Source of the DNA: Rhodoferax ferrireducens
Lineage (GTDB): Bacteria; Pseudomonadota; Gammaproteobacteria; Burkholderiales; Burkholderiaceae_C
Direction of reading: 5' to 3'
NCBI RefSeq assembly: GCF_003347515.1
Contig: NZ_QEII01000298.1
Coordinates: forward strand, 248,001 to 312,000
DNA length: 64,000 nucleotides
Part shown: in pieces, positions 1-12,068 of the stretch
How the letters are laid out: each line of letters starts with the position of its first letter
Numbering within the stretch: position 1 is the stretch's first letter
Translations under genes and position numbers: made by a program
Notes under the pieces: model-generated
The model's database searches: none
What the model was told of the DNA's origin: nothing
What the model saw: only the letters and a program-made list of their open reading frames with translations

Positions 1-52
1 CCAGGTAGGCGTAGGGCGAGATGAAATCCAGGTAGAAAGTGATGTGTTTCAT
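1..52 (-). CDS. 2-Hydroxychromene-2-carboxylate isomerase/DsbA-like protein, N-terminus only
   Basis: Only the first 17 codons are inside the window. They start at the ATG at 50-52 and begin MKHITFYLDFISPYAYL. A short beta strand followed by the F-x-S-P-Y-A-Y turn is typical of the thioredoxin-fold DsbA/HCCA isomerase family (glutathione-dependent isomerases of aromatic degradation, kappa-class GST-like). The motif is seen directly; the family call is from memory of that N-terminal signature. The substrate cannot be inferred. The gene is co-directional with the YbaK-like gene, about 50 bases downstream of it. Confidence 0.6.
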   Translation of the reverse strand, partial: MKHITFYLDFISPYAYL

Positions 53-64
53 GGCTTGTGGCAG

Positions 65-92
65 TGGATTGCCGCGCTGCGCTCGCAATGAC
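65..92. repeat. REP-like 28-bp repeat, single arm
   Basis: A 28-bp sequence containing ATTGCCGCGCTGCGCTCGCA. The same 28 bp forms both arms of the inverted repeat at 2773-2835. It lies in the short gap after the YbaK-like gene, as expected for a dispersed intergenic palindromic element. Confidence 0.7.
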
Positions 93-104
93 GAAAATTT
101 GAAT

Positions 105-845
105 TCATAGCAATGCCTTTGCAGCGAGGCGCTGCTCGATCTGGGTCCACATGGCGCGCTTGGCCGGATCATCCGCGCTGCTCCACAGGCGAATCTCGTC
201 GAGCGTGCGATAGCAGCCTTCACACAATCCCGTCAGCTCGTTCATACGGCACACCGAGATGCAGGGCGAGGGTACATTTTCCGCTGTAGCCCGCGCCAGC
301 AGTGCGCGAGCAGCTATCAATTCAGGAACGTTAATGGAGGCATCAGCCGTCGGCGCCTGCACCACATCGGCCACCGGTGCACCCGACAACAGCGCCAGAT
401 CCTGCGGCCGCAGCTTGAACACGCCGTGCGGATGGCCGGCGGCGGCCCATATTTCTTCAAAGCGGAACAACTCCTGGTCAATCAGCGTCACCGAGGGCGT
501 GGCGTGGGCAATCGGGGGCACACCGCCAATGGAATATCCGGTTTTGGCTTTGACGAAAGTGGCGTCCGCACGACCCAGCGGCCCCACCAGGGCCGCCACC
601 TTCTTCTCATCCACCCGCTTATCTCCCGAGGTCACCACCAGCACGGCTGCATCGTCGGACTTGCGGCGAAAGATGATGCTTTTGGCGATCTGGCCCACGG
701 CGATGCCCAAGGCGTCGGCCGCTTGCTGGGCGGTGCGCGCCGCGTCGTCCAACATGACCGGAGTGTGCGGGTGGTCTTGGGCCTGGAGGGCAGCGACCAC
801 GCGTTGCACACCTTCTGGCAGGGATTTCAACTCGGCACCACACAT
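105..845 (-). CDS. YbaK/EbsC-type aminoacyl-tRNA deacylase domain fused to DUF1289
   Basis: The 246-residue product has two parts. Residues 1 to about 170 match the YbaK/EbsC fold, which in known members hydrolyses mischarged aminoacyl-tRNA; the conserved lysine of the family is probably K55 in GQIAKSIIF. Residues about 195-245 form a DUF1289 module with the cysteines of PSPCISVCRMN and GLCEGCYRT, a small cysteine-rich domain that may bind metal. An in-frame start further upstream exists, but the ATG at 843-845 lies one base past the stop of the HMG-CoA lyase gene and suits the family N-terminus, so translation is probably coupled. Editing or deacylase activity is family knowledge; the amino acid handled is unknown. 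Confidence 0.82.
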   Translation of the reverse strand: MCGAELKSLPEGVQRVVAALQAQDHPHTPVMLDDAARTAQQAADALGIAVGQIAKSIIFRRKSDDAAVLVVTSGDKRVDEKKVAALVGPLGRADATFVKAKTGYSIGGVPPIAHATPSVTLIDQELFRFEEIWAAAGHPHGVFKLRPQDLALLSGAPVADVVQAPTADASINVPELIAARALLARATAENVPSPCISVCRMNELTGLCEGCYRTLDEIRLWSSADDPAKRAMWTQIEQRLAAKALL

Positions 846-846
846 C

Positions 847-1755
847 TCAGTTGCTCCGCTTGTTGAGCAGGGCCGTCGCCGCGCGCGAACCGGATTTGCG
901 CTGCAGAAAGTCGCTGATGAATTTGCCGGCGTCAATCAGCTTGTCCAGGTCAATGCCGGTCTCGATCCCCATGCCGTGCAGCAGGTAGACCACGTCTTCC
1001 GTCGCCACATTGCCGGTCGCGCCCTTGGCGTAGGGACAGCCGCCCAGGCCGGCGACCGAGGCGTCAAACTGCCAGACCCCCATTTGCAGGCTGATCAGCG
1101 TATTGGCCAGCGCCTGGCCATAGGTGTCGTGAAAATGGCCCGACACATCGTTGATGTCGTAATGTTTCAGCGTCGCTTCCATGGCGCGCTGCACCTTGAG
1201 CGGGGTGCCGACACCGATGGTGTCGGCCACACCGACATGCTGCACGCCGATGCCCTTCATCAGGCCGGCCAGGTAACTAACCCGCGCGGGCGCAATCTCG
1301 CCTTCGTAAGGGCAGCCGACCGTGCACGACATGGCGCCGCGCACATAGATGCCGGCCGCGCGCGCCGCCTGCACCACGGGCGCAAAACGCTCGATGCTTT
1401 CGGCGATCGAGCAGTTGATGTTCTTCTGGCTGAAGGCTTCGCTTGCGGCGCCGAACACCACGATCTCGTCCGGCTTCGACTTCAGCGCCGCTTCAAATCC
1501 CTGCAGATTGGGCGTCAGCACCGAATAACGCACACCAGCTTGGCGCTGGATGCCGGCCATGACCTCGGTGTTGTCCGCCATCTGCGGCACCCATTTGGGC
1601 GACACGAAACTCGTGACCTCGATCTCGGTCAGGCCGGCGTCCTGCAACCGGTGCACCAGCTCGATCTTGACGGCGGCCGGCACTGGCTGTTTTTCGTTCT
1701 GCAGGCCGTCGCGGGGGCCGACATCGACCAGTTTGACACGGGTGGGAATGCTCAT
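847..1755 (-). CDS. liuE: Hydroxymethylglutaryl-CoA lyase
   Basis: Cleaves 3-hydroxy-3-methylglutaryl-CoA to acetyl-CoA and acetoacetate, the last step specific to leucine catabolism. The 302-residue length is normal. DVGPRDGLQNE (from residue 11) carries the catalytic Arg of the DRE-TIM metallolyase fold, GHFHDTYG (about 206-213) supplies two metal-binding histidines, and GLGGCPYAKGATGNVATED holds the active-site Cys at about 240, the HMG-CoA lyase signature. The start ATG follows GAGGAACCCCCA, a good ribosome-binding site. It lies in a minus-strand run with liuB, liuC and liuD, so the pathway context agrees. Specificity for HMG-CoA over homocitrate-type substrates follows from the Cys signature. 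Confidence 0.95.
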   Translation of the reverse strand: MSIPTRVKLVDVGPRDGLQNEKQPVPAAVKIELVHRLQDAGLTEIEVTSFVSPKWVPQMADNTEVMAGIQRQAGVRYSVLTPNLQGFEAALKSKPDEIVVFGAASEAFSQKNINCSIAESIERFAPVVQAARAAGIYVRGAMSCTVGCPYEGEIAPARVSYLAGLMKGIGVQHVGVADTIGVGTPLKVQRAMEATLKHYDINDVSGHFHDTYGQALANTLISLQMGVWQFDASVAGLGGCPYAKGATGNVATEDVVYLLHGMGIETGIDLDKLIDAGKFISDFLQRKSGSRAATALLNKRSN

Positions 1756-1788
1756 TGGGGGTTCCTCAATTGAATCGTACGGCCATGC

Positions 1789-2709
1789 TCAGTAACCGCG
1801 CTCAGGGTCCACGATACCGGCAACCGGATCACCACATTCAAGCGCCATGATCTTGCCCGCAATCTGCGCAATGCTTTCCTCGCGCAGGGTGCGGGCCGAG
1901 GTGTGCGGTGTCAAGCTGATCTTGGGATGCGTCCAGAACGGGTGCTCAGCCGGCAGCGGCTCGGTGCGAAACACGTCCAGCGTGGCGCCGGCCAGATGCC
2001 CGCTGTCAAGCAGCGTGATCAGATCGTCGTCCACCAAATGGGCGCCACGGGCCACGTTGATGACGTAGCCACCGGGTTGCAGTTTGGACAGGGTCTCGCG
2101 GTTCATGACGTCCTGTGTGTCGGGCGTGAGCGGCAGCAGGTTGACCAGCACTCGGGTGGCGCGCAGAAAGTCATCGAACTGCGCCACGCCAGCAAAGCCC
2201 CGCACGCCCGCTATGGTTTTGACGCTGCGGCTCCAGCCATTGACCGGAAACTCGAACATTTGCAGCGCCCGCGCCACGCGTTCGCCCAGCACGCCCAGCC
2301 CCATCACCCCGACAGAGAAATCGGCCCGGTGGCGCGGCTTGCGGTAAGACCATTGGCCGGCTCGCATATCCGCCTCGTAGCCGTCGAACTCGCGAAAGTG
2401 CCGGATCACGGCGTGGCAGACATACTCGGCCATTTGCACCGACATGCCGGCATCATCCAGCCGCACCAGCGTGGCTTGCGGCGGCAGGCGCAGCTTCATC
2501 AGCGCATCCACCCCCGCGCCGATATTGAAAATGCCTTTGAGTTGCGGCTGCTCGTCAAAGAACTGTTGCGGCGGCGCCCACACCACGGCGTGGTCGGCCG
2601 GTGGCGCGCCGGGCTGCCAGAGCGCCACCTGGGCGCCCGGCAAGGCGGCTTCAAGACCCGTCAGCCAGGGTTCGGCTTTGGTATCGGTGCAACAAAATGT
2701 GATTTTCAT
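1789..2709 (-). CDS. ghrA: Glyoxylate/hydroxypyruvate reductase A-type D-2-hydroxyacid dehydrogenase
   Basis: A 306-residue NAD(P)H-dependent reductase that would convert glyoxylate to glycolate and hydroxypyruvate to glycerate. MGLGVLGERVARAL is the Rossmann GxGxxG loop, NVARGAHLVDDD carries the catalytic Arg, FRTEPLPAEHPFW the Glu, and LTPHTSA the His of the relay. A longer reading starting at 2808 exists, but it would encode part of the REP palindrome as protein; the ATG at 2707-2709 (MKITFCCTDTK) matches the family start. It sits between liuD and HMG-CoA lyase. Together with aceK it hints at glyoxylate handling when acetyl-CoA is abundant (inference). Confidence 0.9.
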   Translation of the reverse strand: MKITFCCTDTKAEPWLTGLEAALPGAQVALWQPGAPPADHAVVWAPPQQFFDEQPQLKGIFNIGAGVDALMKLRLPPQATLVRLDDAGMSVQMAEYVCHAVIRHFREFDGYEADMRAGQWSYRKPRHRADFSVGVMGLGVLGERVARALQMFEFPVNGWSRSVKTIAGVRGFAGVAQFDDFLRATRVLVNLLPLTPDTQDVMNRETLSKLQPGGYVINVARGAHLVDDDLITLLDSGHLAGATLDVFRTEPLPAEHPFWTHPKISLTPHTSARTLREESIAQIAGKIMALECGDPVAGIVDPERGY

Positions 2710-2772
2710 GGGCGCTAAGGTTAACCCGCTTCGACACGCCATTCCAGACTCGTCATTGCAAGCGTCACCCCC

Positions 2773-2835
2773 GTCATTGCGAGCGCAGCGCGGCAATCCA
2801 GGAGCCATGGATTGCCGCGCTGCGCTCGCAATGAC
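2773..2835. repeat. REP-like inverted repeat, two 28-bp arms
   Basis: Arms 2773-2800 and 2808-2835 are perfect reverse complements separated by 7 bases. The arm contains TCATTGCGAGCGCAGCGCGG, and the right arm is identical to the copy at 65-92. A degenerate third start (cgtcattgca) is at 2751-2760. The element fills the gap between liuD and ghrA and would form a strong RNA hairpin on either strand. It may act as a 3'-end stabiliser or terminator-like structure; no U-tract is seen. Confidence 0.85.
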
Positions 2836-2839
2836 ACCC

Positions 2840-4853
<2,014 letters not shown>

Positions 4854-4861
<8 letters not shown>

Positions 4862-4983
4862 GTGAACACTCCATCGAGGAAAAATCGCCTGTGTGCACTT
4901 CGTGCACCAGGCAATGTAGCTGCGCTGCTGCGCCGCTTTGCGGCTGGTCGCCCCGATTGGCGATGAGGATTTTATTAAACATG
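4854..4983 (-). pseudogene. 42-codon leader ORF duplicating the liuD 5' end
   Basis: Starting at the ATG at 4981-4983, this ORF begins MFNKILIANRGD, the same eleven residues as LiuD, then leaves homology and runs 42 codons to a TAA that overlaps the liuD start codon region. Its own ribosome-binding site (CAGGAGACACTCGC before the ATG) is excellent. The first 33 bases differ from liuD only at third codon positions (about six changes), so this is not a fresh slippage duplication but looks like the 5' end of a homologous carboxylase gene. It may be a relic left after gene replacement, or a translated leader coupled to liuD. Confidence 0.5.
4880..4912 (-). terminator. Attenuator-like hairpin in front of liuD
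   Basis: On the minus strand GCCTGGTGCAC and GTGCACACAGGC form an 11-bp stem with one bulged A and a GAA loop, followed directly by GATTTTT. This has the shape of a Rho-independent terminator. It lies inside the leader ORF and just upstream of liuD, so it could limit read-through from liuB-liuC into liuD. The five-base U-tract is short, so strength is uncertain. Confidence 0.45.
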
Positions 4984-5001
4984 CGAGTGTCTCCTGAGGC
5001 C

Positions 5002-5781
5002 TTAGGCCAGCCAGTTGGGTTTACGTTTTTGCAGAAAGGACTGCACGCCTTCGCGGCCTTCGCTGCTGGTGCGGATGTCGGCAATGCCTTCCACGGTGCG
5101 GGCGATCAGCGGGGCGTCGATGTCGCGCCCGGCCACGTCTTGCAGCAAGGTTTTGCAGCTGCGCACGGCGTTCGGGCTGGCGCTGATCAGCGCCTGGACC
5201 AGTTCATCCACCTTGGCGTCCAGCTGCTCGGCCGGCACCACCTCATGGACAAAGCCGATGCGGTGCGCCTCGGCCGCGCTGAAGCGCTCGGCCGTGAGAA
5301 AGTAGCGGTGCGCGGCACGCGCGCCCATGGCGCGAATCACATACGGGCTGATGGTGGCCGGAATCAGGCCGAGCTTGACCTCGCTCAGGCAGAAGGTGGC
5401 GCTGTCCACGCTCACCGCCATGTCGCAGGCGGCCACCAGCCCCATGCCGCCGGCAAACACGTCGCCCTGCACGCGGGCCACGGTCGGTTTCGGGCATTCG
5501 TACATCACGCGCAGCATCTCGGCCAGCGCGCCGGCGTCGGCCAGGTTCTCGGCGCGCGTGTAGTCGGCCATGCGGCGCATCCAGTTCAGGTCAGCGCCGG
5601 CGCAGAAGGCCGGGCCAACAGCGGCCAGCACCACGGCGCGCACGTCGGCACGGCTGGCGGCGTCCTGAAAGGCCTGGGTCAGCTCCAGAATGACCTCGTC
5701 GTTGAAGGCATTGCGCACATCGGGGCGGCTGAGCGTCAGGGTCAGCACGGACCCTTGTTGGGTGGTTTGTAAAGCGGCCAT
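5002..5781 (-). CDS. liuC: Enoyl-CoA hydratase family, probable 3-methylglutaconyl-CoA hydratase
   Basis: A 259-residue crotonase-fold enzyme placed between liuB and liuD, so the likely reaction is hydration of 3-methylglutaconyl-CoA to HMG-CoA. The crotonase oxyanion-hole region is visible in VVLAAVGPAFCAGADLNWMR and VARVQGDVFAGGMGLVAACD, with the acidic residue region in LSEVKLGLIPATISPYV. Two bases separate its start from the liuB stop, and its stop is 18 bases before the leader ORF start, indicating one transcript. Other short-chain enoyl-CoA substrates cannot be excluded from sequence alone. Confidence 0.9.
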   Translation of the reverse strand: MAALQTTQQGSVLTLTLSRPDVRNAFNDEVILELTQAFQDAASRADVRAVVLAAVGPAFCAGADLNWMRRMADYTRAENLADAGALAEMLRVMYECPKPTVARVQGDVFAGGMGLVAACDMAVSVDSATFCLSEVKLGLIPATISPYVIRAMGARAAHRYFLTAERFSAAEAHRIGFVHEVVPAEQLDAKVDELVQALISASPNAVRSCKTLLQDVAGRDIDAPLIARTVEGIADIRTSSEGREGVQSFLQKRKPNWLA

Positions 5782-5784
5782 GGC

Positions 5785-7407
<1,623 letters not shown>

Positions 7408-7417
7408 AAAACTTCTT

Positions 7418-9145
7418 TCAGGCGGTTTTGTCTTCTTGCAGGCCAAGCTGCTGCTTCATGTCGTCACGAATTTTGAACTTCTGGATCTTGCCGGTCACGG
7501 TCATCGGGAACTCAGCTACAAAGCGGATGTAGCGCGGCACCTTGTAGTGGGCAATCTGCCCCTTGCAGAAGGCCTTGACCTCAATCTCGCTCAGGCTCTG
7601 GCCCGGCTTCAGAATGATCCAGGCGCACAGCTCCTCGCCGTATTTTTGGTCGGGGATGCCGACCACCTGCACGTCCTGAATCTGGGGATGCCGGTAGAGG
7701 AATTCCTCGATCTCGCGCGGGTAAATGTTTTCGCCGCCGCGTATCACCATGTCCTTGATGCGCCCGACGATGTTCACATAACCTTCTTCGTCCATGGTCG
7801 CCAGGTCGCCGGTGTGCATCCAGCCCTCGGCGTCGATCGCCTCGGCGGTGCGGCTCGGGTCTTCCCAGTAGCCGTGCATGACCGAATAACCGCGCGTGCA
7901 CAGCTCGCCCGACACGCCCGGCGCCACTGTTTGTCCAGTGACCGGATCGATCACCTTGACCTGCAAATGCGGCTGCACCAGGCCGACCGTCGCCACCCGT
8001 TTTTCCAGCGGCGTCGTGGTGCTGCTCTGGCAGCTCACCGGGCTGGTTTCGGTCATGCCGTAGGCGATGGTGACTTCGGACATGTGCATGTCGCGCACCA
8101 CGCGCTTCATGACCTCGATCGGACAGGGCGAGCCGGCCATGATGCCGGTGCGCAGGCTCGACAGGTCGAACTCGGCAAAACGCGGATGGTCCAGCTCGGC
8201 GATGAACATGGTCGGCACGCCGTGCAGGCCCGTGCATTGCTCGTCCTGCACGGTTTGCAGCACGCTCAACGCGTCGAAACCGTCGTTCGGGTAAACAATG
8301 GTGGCGCCGTGCGTGAGGCAAGCCAGATTACCCAGCACCATGCCAAAGCAGTGATACAGCGGCACCGGAATGCACAGGCGGTCCGCCGAAGTGAGCTTCA
8401 TGGCTTCGCCAATGAAGAAGCCGTTGTTCAGGATATTGCGGTGCGTCAGCGTGGCGCCCTTGGGGAAGCCGGTGGTGCCGCTGGTGAACTGGATGTTGAT
8501 CGGGTCAGTCGGGTGCAGCAATTTGGCCACGGCGCCAATGCGCGGGTCGGCTGCGTCACCCGTCGCCAACAGCGTCGAGAAGCGCAGCAGGCCCGGCAAC
8601 TCGTCGCCCTGCCCCGGCTCGTCGATCCACACCACGGTGCGCAGATGCGGCAAGCGGGCCGACTGCAAGGCGCCCGGCTGGGCGGTGGCCAGTTCCGGCG
8701 CCAGTTCGCGCAACATGCCGACGTAGTCGCTGGTCTTGAAGCGGGCCATGGTCACCAGCGCCTTGCAGGCCACCTTGTTGAGCGCGTAGTCCAGCTCGGC
8801 GACCCGGTAGGCGGGGTTGATGTTGACCAGAATCAGCCCGACCTTGGCGGTGGCCAGCTGCATCAGCAACCACTGCGCGTTGTTGTGTGACCAGATGCCG
8901 ACCCGGTCGCCCGGCTGCAGGCCGAGGCCGAGCAAGGCACTGGCCAGCTGATTGCTGGCCGTTTGCAGTTCGCGGTAGGTGTAACGCTGGCGCTGGTGCA
9001 CGCTGACCAGCGCTTCATGCTCGGGCAGGCGCGCGGCCATGGCATCAAAAAACGCGCCCAGGGTTTGCTCGATCAGGGGCACGTCGGTCGCACCGCTGGA
9101 CAAACAGGAAGTCAAGGCGGGCGCTGCCTCAGGTGTTGTTGTCAT
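7418..9145 (-). CDS. Acyl-CoA synthetase (AMP-forming) of the leucine cluster
   Basis: A 575-residue ANL-superfamily ligase: ATP-dependent activation of a carboxylic acid to its CoA thioester. The P-loop-like [19 protein letters not shown], the core motif [26 protein letters not shown] and the C-terminal lysine region [14 protein letters not shown] are all present, so the enzyme is complete. The ATG at 9143-9145 has CTTGAGGAGAATCAAC upstream and is preferred to the ORF start at 9244. It ends 10 bases before liuB, so it is probably the first gene of the liuB-liuC-liuD transcript. The acid is unknown; isovalerate or another branched acid would suit the context. Confidence 0.88.
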   Translation of the reverse strand: MTTTPEAAPALTSCLSSGATDVPLIEQTLGAFFDAMAARLPEHEALVSVHQRQRYTYRELQTASNQLASALLGLGLQPGDRVGIWSHNNAQWLLMQLATAKVGLILVNINPAYRVAELDYALNKVACKALVTMARFKTSDYVGMLRELAPELATAQPGALQSARLPHLRTVVWIDEPGQGDELPGLLRFSTLLATGDAADPRIGAVAKLLHPTDPINIQFTSGTTGFPKGATLTHRNILNNGFFIGEAMKLTSADRLCIPVPLYHCFGMVLGNLACLTHGATIVYPNDGFDALSVLQTVQDEQCTGLHGVPTMFIAELDHPRFAEFDLSSLRTGIMAGSPCPIEVMKRVVRDMHMSEVTIAYGMTETSPVSCQSSTTTPLEKRVATVGLVQPHLQVKVIDPVTGQTVAPGVSGELCTRGYSVMHGYWEDPSRTAEAIDAEGWMHTGDLATMDEEGYVNIVGRIKDMVIRGGENIYPREIEEFLYRHPQIQDVQVVGIPDQKYGEELCAWIILKPGQSLSEIEVKAFCKGQIAHYKVPRYIRFVAEFPMTVTGKIQKFKIRDDMKQQLGLQEDKTA

Positions 9146-9274
9146 GTTGATTCTCCTCAAGGGGCACGGGCATAGGCCCCAGAAACTGTCGCAGCTTGCA
9201 GCATAGGCCTGTGCGCCCATCGATGGCAGCCACTTAGGTTGCAAATCGTGCCACCTGGCGCCATACTACAGATC
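9146..9274. promoter_or_regulatory. Divergent control region between the acyl-CoA synthetase and AraC genes
   Basis: A 129-base gap between divergent genes that should hold both promoters. The 9-base word GCATAGGCC is repeated directly at 9170-9178 and 9201-9209, 31 bases apart start to start, about three helical turns. These could be half-sites for the AraC-type regulator encoded next door. No convincing -35/-10 pair was identified. Confidence 0.3.
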
Positions 9275-10333
9275 ATGCCGCGCACTGCCTCTCCCGCCCC
9301 TTTTTCAACCGCAATTACCACCACCGGCCCGGCCGTGACGCCTATGGCTTTTGTGCACGCCATTGTGGAGGCTTATGCCCGCCAGGGCAGGAGCCCGGCG
9401 CAGGCCCTGGCCCTGGCACAAATTGCGCCAGCGGCGCTGCAGGATCCGGCCGCACGCATCACGGCGGCGCAAATGGAGCGCATCTCCGGCGCCGCCATGC
9501 AGGAGCTGGACGACGAGGGCCTGGGCTGGTTCAGCCGCCGCCTGCCCTGGGGCAGCTACGGCATGCTGGCGCGCGCCTCGATCAGCGCGCCCAGCCTGGG
9601 CGTGGCGCTCAAGCGCTGGTGTCGCCACCACGGGCTAATGACCGACGACATCACGCTGAAACTGACGCTGGCAGGCGACAGCGCCACCCTGTCCATCACC
9701 GAAAACCGGGACCTTGGCGCACTGCGCGAGTTTTGCCTGGTCTCGGTGCTGCGCAACATCCACGGCCTGGCCTGCTGGATGATCGACTCGCGTCTGCCGC
9801 TGCAGGCGGCGCAGTTTCCCTTCCCCACGCCGCCGCACGCCGAGGTCTATGGCGTGCTGTTCTCCGGCCCCACCACCTTCGATGCCGCGCCGGCCGGCAT
9901 CCGTTTTGATGCGCGCTACCTGGCCTTGCCGCTGCGGCGCGACGAACAAGCCCTGCAGCAAATGCTGCAGCGCGCGCTGCCCTTGACCGTCTTGCAGTAC
10001 CGGCGCGACCGCCTGCTGGCGCAGCGCGTGCGCCAGGCGCTGAGTCTGCATCCGGCGCTGATCCACAACGCCGACAGCCTGGCCACCCTGCTGCATGTCT
10101 CGCCGCGCACGCTGCACCGGCAGCTCAAGGACGAAGGCGCCTCGCTGCAGGCCCTGAAGGACGAGGTGCGCCAGGCGCGCGCACGCGAGCTGCTGCTGCG
10201 CACCTCGCGCCCGATCAAGCAGGTGGCCGAGGCCGCGGGTTTTCGCAACGAGAAAAGCTTCATCCGCGCCTTCCATGCCTGGACCGGGCTGTCACCGGCG
10301 GAGTTCCGGCGCCAGTCCCCACCCTTGGCATGA
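9275..10333 (+). CDS. AraC-family transcriptional regulator
   Basis: A 352-residue DNA-binding regulator. The N-terminal two thirds match the Arabinose_bd-type domain of long AraC members, and the C-terminal ~100 residues form the double helix-turn-helix: NADSLATLLHVSPRTLHRQL for the first, RPIKQVAEAAGFRNEKSFIRAFHAWTG for the second (given here in pieces of the same motif). It is divergent from the acyl-CoA synthetase-liuBCD genes and may control them or the CoA ligase downstream. A TTG at 9239 or the ATG at 9344 are alternative starts; none has a strong ribosome-binding site, so the N-terminus is uncertain. Confidence 0.85.
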   Translation: MPRTASPAPFSTAITTTGPAVTPMAFVHAIVEAYARQGRSPAQALALAQIAPAALQDPAARITAAQMERISGAAMQELDDEGLGWFSRRLPWGSYGMLARASISAPSLGVALKRWCRHHGLMTDDITLKLTLAGDSATLSITENRDLGALREFCLVSVLRNIHGLACWMIDSRLPLQAAQFPFPTPPHAEVYGVLFSGPTTFDAAPAGIRFDARYLALPLRRDEQALQQMLQRALPLTVLQYRRDRLLAQRVRQALSLHPALIHNADSLATLLHVSPRTLHRQLKDEGASLQALKDEVRQARARELLLRTSRPIKQVAEAAGFRNEKSFIRAFHAWTGLSPAEFRRQSPPLA

Positions 10334-10385
10334 TTTGTCCCTTTTGTGGCGCGCCCGACACCCCGCATCTTTATAGACTGGGACC

Positions 10386-12032
10386 ATGATCACTGTCGAC
10401 GACTCCACCACCCTGGGCGAGGCCTTTTTCCGGGCCTGCGCCGCCTATGGCGCCAACAGCCTGCTGGCCGTGCCGGCCAACCCGGCGCGCAGCTATCACC
10501 CGCAGGGCCGCGAGATCAGCTACGCCGAGGCGGCCGAAACCGTGCGCACGCTCATGGACCGCTACCGCGCCGCCGGTTATGGCCTCTCGCACCGCGTCGG
10601 CCTGTTTCTGGAGAGCCGGCCCGAGCACATGCTGCACAAGCTGGCCCTGAATGCGCTGGGCGTGTGCTGTGTGCCCATCAACCCCGATTACCGGCCGCGC
10701 GAACTGAGCTACCTGATCCAGCATTCGCGCGTGGACCTGATCGTGCTGCTCCCCGGCCGGGTCGACGCCGTGCGCGCGGCCCTGGCGGCATCGCCCCACC
10801 AGCCCGGCCTGGCCATCGTGGACGAGCGGGCCGCCCTGCCAAGGACGCTGACCGCGCCCCTGACCCCGGCCGCCGCCGGCCAGCCCCAGGCCGACAGCCC
10901 CGCCAGCATTCTCTACACCTCGGGCACGACGGGCCAGCCCAAGGGTTGCGTGCTATCGCATGCTTACGAACTGGCCGCCGGCCAGTGGTACGCCAGCCAG
11001 GGCGGGCTGGGCGCGATCCGCGAGGGACAGGAGCGCCTGTACAACCCGCTGCCGCTGTTCCATGTCAACGCCTCCATCCTGTCTTTCTACTGCATGCTGC
11101 TCAGCGGCGGCTGCCAGGTGCAGACCGACCGCTTCCAGCCCTCGCGCTGGTGGGCCGAAGTCTGCGAGAGTCGCGCCACCATCGTGCACTACCTGGGCGT
11201 GGTCGTGCCCATGCTGCTGGCCCAGCCGGTCAATGCGCTGGAGCGGGCCCACGGCGTGCGCTTTGGCTACGGCGCCGGTGTCGAGCCGCAACTGCACGCG
11301 CTGTTTGAAGCGCGTTTCGGACTGCCCCTGCTGGAGCTCTGGGGCATGACCGAGAACGTGCGCACCTTGTGCGACTGCCAGGAACCGCGTCAGGTCGGCA
11401 CGCGCGCCTTTGGCCGGGCCAGGCCAGGTCTGGAAGTGCGCGTGGTGGACGAAGCCGACGCCGAGCTGCCCGACGGCAGCGCCGGCGAGATGCTGATCCG
11501 CCATTCCGCCGCCACCCCCCGGCGCCATTTTTTCAGCGGCTACCTGGACGACCCGGCCGCCACCGAAGCCGCCTGGCGCGGCGGCTGGTTCCACACCGGC
11601 GATATCGTCACGCGCTCGCCCGACGGCATGCTGCACTTCATGGACCGGCGCAAGAACATCATTCGCCGCTCGGGCGAAAACATCGCCGCCGCCGAGGTCG
11701 AAGCGCTGCTGCTGACCCACCCGTGGGTCGCACAGGTCGCCGTCATGGCCGTGCCGGACGAAATTCGCGAGGAAGAAGTGCTGGCCTGCGTGGTGCTGGA
11801 CCCGGCCACGGCCGCCGGTGTGAGCCGCGAAGACGCCGCGCGCCAGCTGTTCGATTTCTGCCACCAGCAGCTGGCCTATTACAAGGCCCCGGGCTGGCTC
11901 TGGTTTGCCGACAGCATCCCGACCACCGGCACGCAAAAAATCCAGAAACACCGCATCTTTCCCGAACAGACCGATCCGCGCACGCTGGCCGGCATGATCG
12001 ATCTGCGGGCGCTCAAGAAACGCAGCGTCTAG
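10386..12032 (+). CDS. AMP-dependent CoA ligase, CaiC/crotonobetaine-type
   Basis: A 548-residue ANL ligase with SILYTSGTTGQPKGCVLSHA (ATP loop), LELWGMTENVRTL, GGWFHTGDIVTRSPDGML, RRKNIIRRSGENIAAAEVE and the C-terminal TTGTQKIQKHRIF lysine region. The overall pattern recalls crotonobetaine/carnitine-CoA ligases, which is a loose similarity, and the substrate is not defined. It follows the AraC gene by 52 bases in the same direction and precedes a GST-like gene by 36 bases, so the three may form a unit. It is not a duplicate of the ligase at 7418-9145, which has a different N-domain. Confidence 0.85.
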   Translation: MITVDDSTTLGEAFFRACAAYGANSLLAVPANPARSYHPQGREISYAEAAETVRTLMDRYRAAGYGLSHRVGLFLESRPEHMLHKLALNALGVCCVPINPDYRPRELSYLIQHSRVDLIVLLPGRVDAVRAALAASPHQPGLAIVDERAALPRTLTAPLTPAAAGQPQADSPASILYTSGTTGQPKGCVLSHAYELAAGQWYASQGGLGAIREGQERLYNPLPLFHVNASILSFYCMLLSGGCQVQTDRFQPSRWWAEVCESRATIVHYLGVVVPMLLAQPVNALERAHGVRFGYGAGVEPQLHALFEARFGLPLLELWGMTENVRTLCDCQEPRQVGTRAFGRARPGLEVRVVDEADAELPDGSAGEMLIRHSAATPRRHFFSGYLDDPAATEAAWRGGWFHTGDIVTRSPDGMLHFMDRRKNIIRRSGENIAAAEVEALLLTHPWVAQVAVMAVPDEIREEEVLACVVLDPATAAGVSREDAARQLFDFCHQQLAYYKAPGWLWFADSIPTTGTQKIQKHRIFPEQTDPRTLAGMIDLRALKKRSV

Positions 12033-12068
12033 CAAGACAAGCTCCATCAACCCGAAGACTGGCACCCC

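Noticed and set aside
4939..4983. Treating the upstream MFNKILIANRG as the true liuD start
   Set aside because: That frame stops after 42 codons and never joins the carboxylase frame; liuD has its own start and ribosome-binding site at 4861.
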